Shown one piece after another: positions 15,501 to 23,178 of a stretch of 29,185 nt of DNA. The notes under the pieces were generated by a model, which did no database searches, was not told the DNA's origin, and saw nothing but the letters and a program-made list of their open reading frames with translations. The DNA comes from a virus. Position 1 is the first letter of the stretch. Each line of letters begins with the position of its first letter. The stretch lies in the IMG/VR virus record IMGVR_UViG_3300035220_000447, positions 1-29,185 of that record. One strand, given 5' to 3'. Position numbers and translations under genes: made by a program.

Positions 15501-18500
15501 ATTGAGGGTAAACCAGTATCAACACTTTCATATGGTGTATCTTCAGGGTTTTCTGCTTCTGGATTTACTACAACTAATAATATTCCTGATCTTCCTTGGC
15601 CAATTGATATTTCTGGTCCTGAATATGTAGAGCAAGGACTTACATTTGATGTTAACGTTGAAACAACAGAACCTCACTTACTATCAAATGGTGATCAAGT
15701 AACATTAAATCTTGATAGACAATCTTTAGTCTCTGAAAAAACATATAAAGTTAGAGTATCAAACTATCAAACAGTTCATTATACACCTCCGGTTGCGAAT
15801 AGTTTTTTGGTTGCTGACGTTTCATTTAACCAAACTACTGTAAACGTAGATTCGTCAATTGACTATAGAGAAAATGATTTCATTATGATCAATGATGAAA
15901 TTTTAAAAATTACAGGAATAAATTATTCAAGTCATCAATTTACTGTTGAGAGATCACAATTCAATACACCAATTCGTCTTCATGCCGCTACTAATGTAGT
16001 ATCATTGCATATTCCAGAAAATGACAAGGATTATAGACTTGATGTTGGTTCTGCAATTTCCACACCAGGAGTTGCTGGTGTAATTTATAGTATTGATAAA
16101 TTAAATACATCAATTGAAGTTAGAGTATCATCAGGATCTTTATCAGACACCAGTGTTATTCTAGATTCATCTACTCCGGCAGGTAGAGAAATTAGTATTA
16201 ATAGTGTTGGTCCTGTTACGACATATTGGGAAATTGACCCAACAAATACTGGAAACTATTATGTAAGAGATCTGCAATTTAGAGTATCTAGAGGAACAGA
16301 GTATATACTTGATACTAGTGATGGGAGTAACTTTGGGTTTAACCTTTCTCTCTCAGAAGATTCTACAAATATTAACCCCATTAGTAATATTGACTACCTT
16401 GGTACGCCAGGAACTGCCGGTGCTAGATTAATTATTAGAAAAGCAGCATTGCTAGATTTTGGTGTGACGAGAATCTATTATTATGAACAAAATAAAAAAA
16501 TTAGTAATGATAAAAAGTTTTTCACTGTCTTATCAACTCCCGAAGGAGTCCAAAATATTACAGTAGTCAGTGATAATGTGTTTAAATATACTGTTACACG
16601 TCAACCAGAACAACTTCAGTATGTCAATGTAATTTCATACGACACGTTATCTAAAAGTGCTTTAGGTCAGATTAAAAAAATCTCTGTAGTTGATGGTGGA
16701 GAAGGATATAAAAAATTACCGAAAATTCTTGGTATAGTTCATAGTCAGTTAGATAATGCTTCATTCGCCCAGTCAATAACAGGTGGAGGTTTTGAATCTA
16801 TCAGTGTTATCAGTCAAGGTAGTAGATATTCTAATAATGTTACATTACATATAAACACACTTAATGGCACTGGTGCAGTTCTTACTCCATCTATTGTTGG
16901 TGGTAGGATTGTCTCAGTTTCTATTGATGCTATTGGCAATGATTATGATGCAAGTGATACTGTTACTGTAATTGATAATGATGCTGAAATTTTTGCTGAA
17001 AGTACAAATATTGGTAAGGTTAAAAGTGTAAGATTTAATAATAATGGTAGTCAATTTACAGCAGATTATACATTAGCAAAATCACTCGTATTTAATAAAA
17101 AAGTTATTGCTGTAGATGTAAGTTCAACTTCATATAAATTAGCAGAAACCGTAAAGACTCCAAATTTTGAGGGATTTATTGGTAAAATTCAGGAACTTGG
17201 TAAAAATGTATTGTTATTAGATATACAAGTTAGATCTGGTGAGTTAAATGTAAATGATATTCTAACTGGATCAATTCAATCAACAACATCTAAAGTTTAT
17301 TCAATTGATGAACCAGATGTTTTTGGAAATGTTGATGGATTTATGACAAGAGTTGGATTCTTTGATTCTGATCTGGGTAAAATTAGTTCTTCTTCTCAGA
17401 AAATTACTGATAGTTATTACTACCAAGATTTTTCATATGTAATTAGAAGCACTAAAGGTCTTAGTGATTATAAGAAGTATGTTGATGAAACAACTCATCC
17501 TCTTGGATTTAAATTATTTGGCGAAGTATCTGTAGAAAATGATGTTGACTTTGAGGACACTGTAACAGGTTCCGCATTTAGTATCGGACTTGCTGCGAAT
17601 CCTCATGCAAATGAAATTCTTATTCAACTTCCGACAATTAATGTAGAATCTGATATTGTATTTAAAAAATATGAATTATCTACGATCAAAGCAGCTAACT
17701 TGAAGTCTTATTTGGGCACAGGCGCTGCACAACTTAATTTCTTAGATAATCAAATTGAATCAGTACAAATTGCGGATCTTTCATCAAATTTGAATGAAAA
17801 TACAAACACATATAGTGTTATCACCAATGACGGAACATTCCCAACTGATACTAAAAATACTTCTGTAATTCTTGCATTGAATGAAGTATTCCAAGAACCA
17901 ATTGACACTGGGTCAATTGTGAGTCTGTCGTATGATGCTGGTTTAGCAACAGTTACTACATCAACAGATCATAATTTAGCAATAACAATTGCTGGTCAAA
18001 GATATCCAGATAACAAATATCTCCATGTTTCTGGAATTACTAATAGTGTTCAAAATATTAATTTTAATGATAAGTTTGAAATCTATGATGTTCCTAGTTC
18101 TGATTCATTTAGAGTAAAAATTTCCAATCCTAATGGAACTCTTACTAATAATGATCCTGCAGTTTGTGCTGATGTTCAAAGTACGATTGGGACTCTAATT
18201 GGAATTTTAACGTATTATTTAAATAATCCATCTGTTGCACTTCCTGTCTCAAATAAAGGAATCTGGTTAGACCCTGCTCAATCTACTGTGGTTAGTGCAA
18301 ACCGCCATAGAGATGGTGCTGATCTAATTTATATCAATAAACAAGAAATTATTGATAGAGCAAATGCTCAAATTTCTATTGAATATCCAGATTTCTTCTA
18401 TCCGAATGATCCCCAAACTACATCAACATCACGTTATAAAGATGCATACAGGTATATCCAAAGGAACCGTAAGGAAATCATTGACAGAGGTGCTGCTCAA

Positions 18501-21500
18501 ATCGCCATAGACTATCCTGATTTTGTTTATCCGCTAGATCCTGCCACTGCGAGTGATTATCGCTTTAAGGACGCTTATAGACTCATTCAGCAAAATAGAA
18601 CTGAGATTGTTAATAATTCCTGGAATGCTATTATTGCTCAATATCCTTCTCATGGAGCGTATGAGACCAAGTGTAAGAGAGATATGGGTCTCTTTATTGA
18701 TTACACATCATTAGATCTTGTTAATGGTGGTAATGAGTATGCTCGTAAATTTGCACTACAGTTTTTTGATGATTCTGGAAATCCTATAACTAACGGTATT
18801 CTTGGTGAAGAAGCAGAGGCAATTTTTGGTTTTAATGCCGCTAAGGATAATATGATCCTTGCATTTACTAATCAACTTACAGTTACTGATACTACGATTA
18901 CTCCTGATCCTCTCGGTGCTCCTTTGTGTGCTAACGTAACATCTGCTATTACAGTTCTTGCTGGTATTGTAAATGATGCATTTACTGCAGGATCTATTGC
19001 AGGTCTTCCAGCAGAAACTATCGGGTCCGATACTACGGGCGAAGGAAAGTGTAAGCGTGATCTTGGATTGTTTATTGATGCCGTATCACTAGATGTTCAT
19101 ACTGGTGGCAATGTTTATGCTCGTAAATTTCTCAAAAAATATTTTAATGTCAATGGAAATACATTAATTACGAATGGATTGAGTGGTGAAATTCTTCAAT
19201 CTATAACAGCATTTAATAAAGCGCGTGATATGATGAAATCGGCAATTACTAACCAGTTGCTTGATAAAGATCTTACAGTAACGCCAGGAAATGCTGAATA
19301 TTGGGGAACTGCTGTAGGAACACCTACTGCTGCAACTTATGATGCTGCTACTGGAGTTTTAAATGTAACAGTTGCTAATCATGGTCTTGCTAATTCAGAT
19401 AATATCCTTCTTAAAGAAAATAGTTTCATCTTTACTTGTGGTATGGATGGAAATGTTGCTGAGAAGAGTTATCCCAGAGTAACTGATAACGCTTTTAACA
19501 CAAACATGGCAGTTTCTAATGTTACCACAGATACTTTCCAGGTAAACATAGGTACATCACCTCTGGTTGGTTTTGATATTACTGCTGCTGATTATGACCC
19601 CCAATCGGGTGACGTTGAACTGACTATTGGCACTCACACATTATCTAAGTATGAAACTATCAAATTAAGAGATGAATCAATTACATTTACATGCGACTTA
19701 GATAACAATCAAACTAATCATTCATACCCGAAGACATCTATTCTTAGTGAAACTATTGAAAGTGCAGATTATGATCCTGTTTCTGGAGTAATGGTTATTA
19801 CTATCAATAATCATGGGTGGGAAGATGGAGATTTTATTAAATTTGATAATAACTCAATTACATTTACATGTGCTTTAGATAATAATCAAACTAATCATTC
19901 ATATCCTCGTGCAGGGTCTGACCCATATGCAGAGAAGTGGTTGCCAATTACTGAAACAACTGAGGATACATTCAAGGTTCGTATAGGTGTTTCTAGTGAT
20001 ACGTCCGCTCATACCTTTGTGAGTGCCTCTGTGAACGGTTTAAAGAAGAAAAAGGATAAGACATACGATACTCCTGTTCCGATCACTTCTACGACCGCTA
20101 CTACTATCACAATTAATGTTGGTAGTTCTACTGACACGTCAGTTCATACATATGTCCCAAGACTTTACACAGTAACTGATGCGACCTATGATGCTGCCAC
20201 TGGAATTTTAGGTATTACATCAGCTAATCATGGATTTACCGCAGGAGATGGTATTATCATTGGAGATGGGAGTCTTACATTCAGTTGTTTAATGGATGGA
20301 AATACATCCAACAAAACATATCCAAGATCAACTGATCCTGCTTCTAATAAACGACTCAATGTCATTTCTGCAACCAATGATCAACTTACTGTAAACATTG
20401 GAGCATCTCCACTTGTATCATTTACACCAACTGGTGCTGATTATAATCCTACAACAGGATTGATGGAATTGACCATTGGTAATCATAATTTGACTGCTGG
20501 TACAAGCATTAAGTTATTGCCAGATTCACTTGTATTCACATGTGATGAGGATAGTAATGGAACCAACCACGCATACCCTCGTTTAACTGATCCATTCTAT
20601 GATACTGCAATCAATATTGAATCGGTAACTGCAACCACAATTACAATTCAAGTTCTTACCACTATACCATCTACTAACACAACTACTCACACATTTGTTT
20701 CCGCAACAACTGGAGCTGTTGTATCTGGTGGTAATTACACTCATACATTTGTAAGTGCTACTGCTAGTGCATTGAATCAAGTTGTGGTTACTTCAGGTGG
20801 TAATTATTCACATACATTTGTTCGTGCTGCTACGGATGCTGTTGTTCTTCCTGCTGTAACTAGTGTTATCGCAAATAACGATCCAACGGCATGTGCGGAT
20901 GTTCGTTCAAATATCCATAATCTTTCAGAAACTATTACATTCTATCTGACTCAAGGATCTTTACTCTTCCCCACTCCATTCCCCAATGAACTAGTCGGGA
21001 TTCCATCTAGCGGAGAGGCAGTTTGTAGGAGAGATTTAGGTTTAGTTGTTGATGCTATTATTAATGACATGAAAACAGGGGGCAATTCCAACATAAGAGA
21101 AGTTGTTGGGAGATATCTTCAAGGTAACTCTTTACTTCCCGATGGTCTTGCGGGTGAAGTAAGTGAATCTATAACAGCATTCAATAAAGCTCGTGATATG
21201 ATGAAATTAGCAATTGCTAATCAACTTTATGAGAAAGATTTCACAATTCTTCCTGACTTCTTAACCACTTCTGGTATTATTGATTCTAGTGATGTTACTG
21301 GTTCCATCTACACGAAAGGGCAGTTTAATTACACTAATTCCACGTTAAACCTTTTTGAAGCACCAAAATTTGGAACTACATTCCACTCTATCTTCTTCAA
21401 ATTTGTTAATTCTTCAGATGATATAAGATACTCATACAAAGTTAGGGACATCTTGTTTGATGGAACATCAAAAACATTTGATTTGAAAAAAACTAATGGT

Positions 21501-23135
21501 TCTAATATTATCACCGAGGCAGATGAAAATATATTAGTGTTTATTGATGGTGTGGTGCAAATTTATGGTGAATCATATACTATTAATAGAAGTGTCAATC
21601 CTAATAAGATTGTATTTACTGAAGTACATTCACCAGAAAGACAGTTCTTTGCATATACATTTAGTAAGTATAAAGTATTAAATAATTTCTCGCATGAATT
21701 TAATAGTAGTAAAAAATCATTTGAATTTAAATTTGGTGATGATATTATTCTTCCACCTGATGATCATCAAATTTTAGTTTTACTTGATGGCATTCCTCAA
21801 TTAGAAGGATCTTCATTTACAATTGTTGATAATGTTATTACATTCACTGAGGCACCAACTGTAGGGAAGAATTGCCATTGTCTTTACTTCTATGGGAAAA
21901 CGTTTGACAAAACCATTTCTATCTGGAATGGTAATGTTTTTGAGAAACTTGAATATCTTGGTGATAATAATCCTGAGGGATGTAGATACTTTAATAAATT
22001 ATCAAACACTGGAGATATTATCTTTCCTGGAGATCTCATCAAAATTGATGGAGAAACCACCAAGAAAATTATTAAAATTGATGAAAGGGCATTAGAAAAT
22101 ACTGATAATCTGCTTTATACTGCATTTGTATATACCGATAACTCATATGTTCGCGGTAAAAATGCCGTCGCAAATGCAGTTGTTAGTGGTATTCCCATTA
22201 GTGGAGGTAATACAGTGGGTATCCAAAACACTGCAGGTATTCAAGGAACTCAAGGTATTCCTCCAGTTTTTGATTATCAAGTAACTGGAGTCAATATTAC
22301 CAATCAAGGTCTTGAATATGATGTAGCACCTATAGTGTTATTTAAAGTTGAGTGTGGTAATCCAGGAACAGGTGCAGAAGCATATGCTGAAATTACTAAT
22401 GGTAGAGTTACTAATATTGTAATTACTAACCCTGGTTCTGGATATACTGAGGCACCTGAGTTAATTTTTGCGAAGAAGTATGAAATTATTAGACCCCAAA
22501 CACCACTTTTTGCAAAACGAGAGTTAATTGTAGATAGCACTTCTTATAATGCAATCAATGGATTTGGTGTTGCATCTGTTCGCGAGGAAGAGTTCTTACT
22601 CCCAATTATCATATCTCAACTTATTATTTCTAATACTATCCATGTTGAAACTGAATCAAGAACGCTCAAAGATACTTCTGATGCCGGTCTAGCATATAAT
22701 CTCCAGACATTTGATAATAACAAATTCTCGTATGAACCTCAAGAACTTAATGATCCATTAGCATCTTATCTTGGTACGGGTGTTACTATTGAAATGATTA
22801 ATAGATATGCTCCTGCTCTTACAGTGGGTGACTTTACTACTCACAGAGGAGTTTCGCAGGGTTCTATTGAACCATCAATGATTAATATTGGACCAGAAGC
22901 GTATGTTTCATATGGTCTGACACTCAATGGTGCTATTAATGACACAGTTACTACCATTACAGTAACTGGCAATGTATCAAACTTCCCACCCACAGGATAT
23001 TTGGAATTTGGTGATGAAACTGTGGAATATACATCAATCTCTGGTCAAGACTTCACAGTCGTCAGAGGATCTAAATCAACAACAGCAACATCACATACAG
23101 ATACAGATTATTTGAGACTCGCTTGGCGAGGGTGA
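12552..23135 (+). CDS. Giant modular baseplate/tail structural protein in the gp7 position
   Basis: The protein has 3527 aa, more than three times T4 gp7 (about 1030 aa), but lies exactly between gp6 and gp8, so it is probably the gp7 wedge equivalent with added domains. The N-terminus is gp7-like in style (LPDFVVNEFPTFVKFFEEYY). Seen in order are an IDDE beta module (about residues 73-127; others near 312-370, 1087-1148 and 3456-3520) and GSGYT-type beta repeats (about 545-695, 1370-1470, 3240-3310). A YHYH-like domain follows (about 785-890, with AYDGNPIYGPYG and NGRFCKTPEYPNGRYCY). Helical Cys-containing modules lie at about 1866-2236 and 2775-2895, and five FTC/SYPR beta modules at about 2259-2720. 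No enzymatic site is evident. The ATG is 1 base after the gp6 stop. The stop overlaps the gp8 late promoter. The assignment to gp7 rests on position, not on recognised homology. Confidence 0.85.
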   Translation: MDLNKLKISDLVAEQLPDFVVNEFPTFVKFFEEYYRSLEIVGGISDITENFLEYKNLEELRKFDLVKTYELQQDISTSATSIVLDKLDGLPSENGIIMIDDEIIFYRSVNLTSKTLLECERGFSGIVEYSSSKTVPTSTVADSHLASSKVNNLSNLIKFLILRNYENQYLDGFPHENISDQISRDTLIRNVKDFYSYKGTDLSIEFLFRALFDEEVTVRYPKDYVIKSSFSDWTVDDVIKVEEIDGDPYDLVGNELNQTDASGQDVKVAVIDQILVNNIQNYPSGDKNVYEIRLNVTNNQYFTIPSNTIVRGVLSNTSSVVTVDSTIGFPELNGIIKIDDEFITYRFKTFNQFIDCGRGTYNTVAVSHADLQPVITTETLFGYKDGDRIDSNKIRLRLLGSLSTTSIVDGSNYYNENEIITLSLDGTVDDREQFNSWRKNEIGSFGSSSDVQINNAVGKITSGVTSVYKDKNFVYIASPGLPTHPIGSFRGVGFDVKNQNLLKSIPLVPEKNTQEQFTKDTPVGLFVNGVEAFSAQDYEDVPFGDITEVSVSSTGFGFETDVQPVFRVVDGTGSNATFHANIIDGKVISVDVVNGGSGYTSDRVFEVTYGFDATASVLNDGDLAFGQIKNISVTNPGVNYVVAPRVEITDISGKGNGAFATAQINNNEVVGITVLNGGVDYTDKSTIRIRIISKASGVKAISIVRKWSFDRVFKTTHDKDNAGIWAVAQSIKSDSGNGYLYASRNIEYNLQYGYPSNPKILRHTLSDNVQGVNANYDEKTSGFVHSPILGWAYDGNPIYGPYGYSQALNESSGISRQTSSYALNTTSLATRPSTSVYPLGAFVQDYNFAQGNGSLDRNNGRFCKTPEYPNGRYCYFITVDNDGAGKYPYILGTTYQSVPSQYNFNIEFNQSNQNNLPADARRIRSANTPSQGFDASLLVGEVQRGELSSFTVNSSGDSFKNLDFVFIDNTDTEGSRSFGRVEKIEGKPVSTLSYGVSSGFSASGFTTTNNIPDLPWPIDISGPEYVEQGLTFDVNVETTEPHLLSNGDQVTLNLDRQSLVSEKTYKVRVSNYQTVHYTPPVANSFLVADVSFNQTTVNVDSSIDYRENDFIMINDEILKITGINYSSHQFTVERSQFNTPIRLHAATNVVSLHIPENDKDYRLDVGSAISTPGVAGVIYSIDKLNTSIEVRVSSGSLSDTSVILDSSTPAGREISINSVGPVTTYWEIDPTNTGNYYVRDLQFRVSRGTEYILDTSDGSNFGFNLSLSEDSTNINPISNIDYLGTPGTAGARLIIRKAALLDFGVTRIYYYEQNKKISNDKKFFTVLSTPEGVQNITVVSDNVFKYTVTRQPEQLQYVNVISYDTLSKSALGQIKKISVVDGGEGYKKLPKILGIVHSQLDNASFAQSITGGGFESISVISQGSRYSNNVTLHINTLNGTGAVLTPSIVGGRIVSVSIDAIGNDYDASDTVTVIDNDAEIFAESTNIGKVKSVRFNNNGSQFTADYTLAKSLVFNKKVIAVDVSSTSYKLAETVKTPNFEGFIGKIQELGKNVLLLDIQVRSGELNVNDILTGSIQSTTSKVYSIDEPDVFGNVDGFMTRVGFFDSDLGKISSSSQKITDSYYYQDFSYVIRSTKGLSDYKKYVDETTHPLGFKLFGEVSVENDVDFEDTVTGSAFSIGLAANPHANEILIQLPTINVESDIVFKKYELSTIKAANLKSYLGTGAAQLNFLDNQIESVQIADLSSNLNENTNTYSVITNDGTFPTDTKNTSVILALNEVFQEPIDTGSIVSLSYDAGLATVTTSTDHNLAITIAGQRYPDNKYLHVSGITNSVQNINFNDKFEIYDVPSSDSFRVKISNPNGTLTNNDPAVCADVQSTIGTLIGILTYYLNNPSVALPVSNKGIWLDPAQSTVVSANRHRDGADLIYINKQEIIDRANAQISIEYPDFFYPNDPQTTSTSRYKDAYRYIQRNRKEIIDRGAAQIAIDYPDFVYPLDPATASDYRFKDAYRLIQQNRTEIVNNSWNAIIAQYPSHGAYETKCKRDMGLFIDYTSLDLVNGGNEYARKFALQFFDDSGNPITNGILGEEAEAIFGFNAAKDNMILAFTNQLTVTDTTITPDPLGAPLCANVTSAITVLAGIVNDAFTAGSIAGLPAETIGSDTTGEGKCKRDLGLFIDAVSLDVHTGGNVYARKFLKKYFNVNGNTLITNGLSGEILQSITAFNKARDMMKSAITNQLLDKDLTVTPGNAEYWGTAVGTPTAATYDAATGVLNVTVANHGLANSDNILLKENSFIFTCGMDGNVAEKSYPRVTDNAFNTNMAVSNVTTDTFQVNIGTSPLVGFDITAADYDPQSGDVELTIGTHTLSKYETIKLRDESITFTCDLDNNQTNHSYPKTSILSETIESADYDPVSGVMVITINNHGWEDGDFIKFDNNSITFTCALDNNQTNHSYPRAGSDPYAEKWLPITETTEDTFKVRIGVSSDTSAHTFVSASVNGLKKKKDKTYDTPVPITSTTATTITINVGSSTDTSVHTYVPRLYTVTDATYDAATGILGITSANHGFTAGDGIIIGDGSLTFSCLMDGNTSNKTYPRSTDPASNKRLNVISATNDQLTVNIGASPLVSFTPTGADYNPTTGLMELTIGNHNLTAGTSIKLLPDSLVFTCDEDSNGTNHAYPRLTDPFYDTAINIESVTATTITIQVLTTIPSTNTTTHTFVSATTGAVVSGGNYTHTFVSATASALNQVVVTSGGNYSHTFVRAATDAVVLPAVTSVIANNDPTACADVRSNIHNLSETITFYLTQGSLLFPTPFPNELVGIPSSGEAVCRRDLGLVVDAIINDMKTGGNSNIREVVGRYLQGNSLLPDGLAGEVSESITAFNKARDMMKLAIANQLYEKDFTILPDFLTTSGIIDSSDVTGSIYTKGQFNYTNSTLNLFEAPKFGTTFHSIFFKFVNSSDDIRYSYKVRDILFDGTSKTFDLKKTNGSNIITEADENILVFIDGVVQIYGESYTINRSVNPNKIVFTEVHSPERQFFAYTFSKYKVLNNFSHEFNSSKKSFEFKFGDDIILPPDDHQILVLLDGIPQLEGSSFTIVDNVITFTEAPTVGKNCHCLYFYGKTFDKTISIWNGNVFEKLEYLGDNNPEGCRYFNKLSNTGDIIFPGDLIKIDGETTKKIIKIDERALENTDNLLYTAFVYTDNSYVRGKNAVANAVVSGIPISGGNTVGIQNTAGIQGTQGIPPVFDYQVTGVNITNQGLEYDVAPIVLFKVECGNPGTGAEAYAEITNGRVTNIVITNPGSGYTEAPELIFAKKYEIIRPQTPLFAKRELIVDSTSYNAINGFGVASVREEEFLLPIIISQLIISNTIHVETESRTLKDTSDAGLAYNLQTFDNNKFSYEPQELNDPLASYLGTGVTIEMINRYAPALTVGDFTTHRGVSQGSIEPSMINIGPEAYVSYGLTLNGAINDTVTTITVTGNVSNFPPTGYLEFGDETVEYTSISGQDFTVVRGSKSTTATSHTDTDYLRLAWRG
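18310..18665 (+). repeat. Triplet of about 43-residue helical repeats (KDAYR...NR-EI)
   Basis: These are three consecutive units in the giant protein, near 18310-18436, 18438-18566 and 18567-18665. Shared features are (K)DAYRxIQxNRxEIIDRAxAQI, then I-x-YPDFxYPxDP. The third unit is divergent and ends SHGAYE. Amino-acid similarity is clear while DNA similarity is partial, so this is an old duplication. Confidence 0.75.
18921..19270 (+). repeat. Helical Cys-containing module, copy 2 (CANV...KCKRDLG...NQL)
   Basis: This is one of three copies. The full pattern is CAxVxSxI, a short helix, GE-x-KCKRDLGLFIDA, GGNxYARKF, TNGLxGE, ITAFNKARDMMKxAITNQL. Copy 1 is split (18148-18240 and 18666-18885) and copy 3 is at 20876-21240. 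The 59 bases at 19201-19259 are close to identical to 21169-21227, so part of the duplication is recent. Confidence 0.75.
19327..20712 (+). repeat. Five tandem FTC/SYPR beta modules
   Basis: Units start near 19327, 19576, 19758, 20176 and 20426. Each shows YDxxTGxxxxTxxNHGL, then a loop, S-x-TFTCxxDxN and SYPR. Units 1 and 3-5 end with a VNIG-type strand. Unit 2 stops after SYPK and lacks the second half. Between units 2 and 3 the DNA at 19677-19730 and 19854-19906 is nearly identical. Confidence 0.8.
20686..20855 (+). repeat. Three short repeats of THTFVSAT / SGGNY type
   Basis: Three copies of (Y)(T/S)HTFV(S/R)A(T/A) are linked by VVxSGGNY segments, near 20686, 20737 and 20807. They form a bridge between the fifth FTC/SYPR module and the third helical module. 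Confidence 0.65.
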
Positions 23136-23147
23136 TAAATATAAATA
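23134..23147 (+). promoter_or_regulatory. Overlapping late promoters GATAAATA / TATAAATA before gp8
   Basis: GATAAATA (23134-23141) and a perfect TATAAATA (23140-23147) overlap by two bases, the first covering the giant gene's stop codon TGA (23133-23135). The gp8 ATG is 31 bases after the second octamer. AAGGA at 23153-23157 is too far from the ATG to act as its Shine-Dalgarno sequence. Confidence 0.7.
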
Positions 23148-23178
23148 ACACAAGGAAAACCGTAAACCACTTATAGAA

